From Centroberyx gerrardi (taxonomy: Eukaryota > Chordata > Actinopteri > Beryciformes > Berycidae), in the NCBI RefSeq assembly GCF_048128805.1, contig NC_136010.1:20793480-20857479 (forward strand): a stretch of 64,000 nucleotides of DNA, given 5' to 3'. The notes under the pieces are model-generated. The model had not been told where the DNA came from. It worked only from the letters and a program-made list of their open reading frames with translations, and ran no database searches. A program made the translations under genes and the position numbers. How positions within the stretch are numbered: the stretch's first letter is position 1; each line of letters starts with the position of its first letter. Positions 62,078 to 64,000 of the stretch are shown one piece after another.

Positions 62078-64000
62078 TGGCCAAAAGTGCTTCTGGCTCC
62101 ACAACAGGGCTAATGGCTTCATTAGTGTGGGGCACTAATTAGGATTAACGAGCCTTCTCCGCAACAAGCAAACATCCCTGCACTTAAATCTCCATCCCTC
62201 TGTCAGCTTCTGCTATATTCACTATATTCGTTGTGTGATGTGTAATTCACATAATACCCTTGCTGAGGGCTGGCAGCAACCTCGTGAGATTAGATTAAAT
62301 TCTGATTCAGTTACATTCAAATTCGGCTTTGGTTAGGCTGGAGTCAATTGAGTTTTAAAGTAGCTGATTCAGACTATTACAGTAATTGAACTTTGTGTCA
62401 TGAAAGAACATTTCCACGTGGGAAAGTAGCTGAATTCTGTGAAGTTGAATAGACTCTACCCTTTGCACAGACAATGTGGTGTCTGTTTTCTCTACCTGCT
62501 GTGGCTGCTGTATTGCATGCCAAAGGTTAACCCACAGCTGCTATAATATCAGCATGAAGTGGACAACTGTGGTCCCTTCAGGGAGGATTTTCAAATCCAT
62601 CATATCCTTGCAATACACATGTGTACTCCAAGGTCTCTCTTCACCTGTAATGTTCCAAGAAAGCCCTGAAAGAGGCAGAAGTATAACATCTGGTACTACA
62701 AGCAAACATGGCTATTCTGGGAACCAACAAGTGGCCAGCAAACCCATGAATCACCCGGACTGACCAATGACAGATTCATTTATCCAAGCCCCAGGGAAAC
62801 GAGTCATGCTTTCTCTTGGTCTCACTCTTATTAATCCCAAAAGCTCCCTGATAAGCCCGAGCTAGTCTTTTTAAATGCCACACACTGTGCTAAAATATGA
62901 AGTTGGTGGAACATTGCTGGTTCAGCTTCGAGTCCCCAGTGAATATACTTGAAAGCCTTTTGCCAAGATACTCTCTCATAATCTGCTGTAGTATAAATAT
63001 GCTGAAATAGGTCAAAGGATACGGACTGAGTGTAAATTGAATAGACTGCTTACTGTTTGAAAATACCGGAAGATGTCTTCTTTAGTGAGAGAGACAGCCC
63101 ATCTCTATCAGGAACTTGTATTCTACCCAGAGTTCTCAGTAAAACTGCCTGGACATTAACACTGATTCTTATTCATGGAAAAAAGGGTCTATTGTGCCAG
63201 CTTGAAATGAGCCTGAGCCTGATGTCCAATGGTCCTGGATCGATGCGTTTCATTTCATCAAATGCATGTTGTCTTGCAGTAACAGCAGTGCGTCTCCTCA
63301 ACACCAAATGAAGATGGTTGTTTTCCCCCACTCTATCACGGCTGAAAATAACCTTCCCCCCTCTCTCCCCCCCTCCCTCCTTTTCTTCTTTCTTTTCACA
63401 CTTTCTTCCTGTCTGCATGACCTTTCTCTCAGACATTTCAGACAAACCCACAGAAATATTACCCTCAGAAAGATAAAGCCAGGAGACTCCTCTGGCCATG
63501 TTCCCATTCCCCATTATAATTAGCCTTTATCATTTGGATGGGAGAGACCATACATCATCAAAACAACCGAAAGTCCATTTCAAAGGCACAACCCAAAACT
63601 TTATTTTCTTTCAACTTATCTGCCTTGTTACCAACTCGCACTACTGTAGCTGTAGTAAATGGCTTTCAGGTAAGACTTGTGTACATTGTTGCCGACATGA
63701 TACAGCTGCAAAGATGTGGCCGACTTTATTCTAAGAATGAATGCTAGGATTTACAAAGCTAAGCAGTAAATGGCTCCTTTTAATATTAAGTTAATTATAT
63801 CACTGGCTTGAAATGAATGTGAGCTTTTAACTGTAACTGCTTGCCGACTCAGCAATACCAGCAAATAGAGCATTTGTACCTCATCCATCCCAATAATACA
63901 GATATTGTATGCTTAAACCGATCTAAATTGTCTTTTTTTCACAATTGTGTTGACATATCCCAATCTTCCGTGTCATAGCCAATAAAACAAACACCTCAGA

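Larger units (their letters stand above)
54000..64000. other. Ten-kilobase stretch without a recognised gene
   Basis: After the stop of the second protease no exon of a known family was found on either strand. Short frames (for example 54164-54505, 57376-57678 and 63057-63311) have no recognisable domains. Candidate poly(A) hexamers for the protease occur only far away (55344 and 55538). The segment 59450-61200 is richer in CpG and GA tracts and could be the promoter or 5' UTR of a gene extending to the right. Microsatellites lie at 55190-55268, 57206-57243 and 62058-62077. Confidence 0.45.

Overview
The window is vertebrate nuclear DNA, almost certainly from a teleost fish. Genes are split into many short exons with GT-AG introns, GT/GA microsatellites are frequent, and there are fish-style tRNA-SINEs and small DNA transposons. 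The encoded proteins align closely with vertebrate CASP9, DNAJC16, AGMAT, PINK1 and CDA. No retroviral, LTR or Polinton coding sequence was recognised.

Layout from left to right: (1) 1-7.5 kb is mostly non-coding, with a SINE at the left edge and one candidate signal-peptide exon (4288-4356, minus) of an unidentified gene running off to the left. (2) 7.5-11 kb holds caspase-9 (minus, 10 coding exons). (3) 12.1-18.9 kb holds DNAJC16 (plus, 14 coding exons), head-to-head with caspase-9. (4) 19.1-22.1 kb holds agmatinase (minus, 7 exons), tail-to-tail with DNAJC16. (5) 22.1-25 kb is intergenic with a decayed hAT-like element. (6) 25.1-29.4 kb holds PINK1 (minus, 8 exons). (7) 31.4-35.3 kb holds a HIPK-family kinase (minus) with an in-frame tandem exon duplication and a hAT element filling one intron. 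(8) 36.4-39.2 kb holds cytidine deaminase (minus, 4 exons). (9) 40.5-43.3 kb holds a TATA-driven trypsin-like protease (minus). (10) 43.9-46.3 kb is a cluster of small inverted-repeat elements. (11) 48.8-54.0 kb holds a second trypsin-like protease (plus), divergent from the first. (12) 54-64 kb has no gene that I recognise.

The genes do not form one pathway; this is a synteny block. In human, CASP9-DNAJC16-AGMAT lie together at 1p36.21 and PINK1-CDA at 1p36.12; here the two groups are directly joined. Themes include mitochondrial quality control and apoptosis (PINK1, caspase-9), ER chaperoning (DNAJC16), small-molecule salvage (AGMAT, CDA) and secreted digestive-type proteases. I did not find a clearly new system. 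The most notable local oddities are the duplicated HIPK-like exon, the transposon-filled intron, the orphan signal-peptide exon, a conserved IAP-binding-like motif in caspase-9, and the transposon carrying a helicase-like fragment.

Exon boundaries were read by eye from splice sites, reading-frame continuity and remembered family sequences. Individual boundaries may be off by a few bases.
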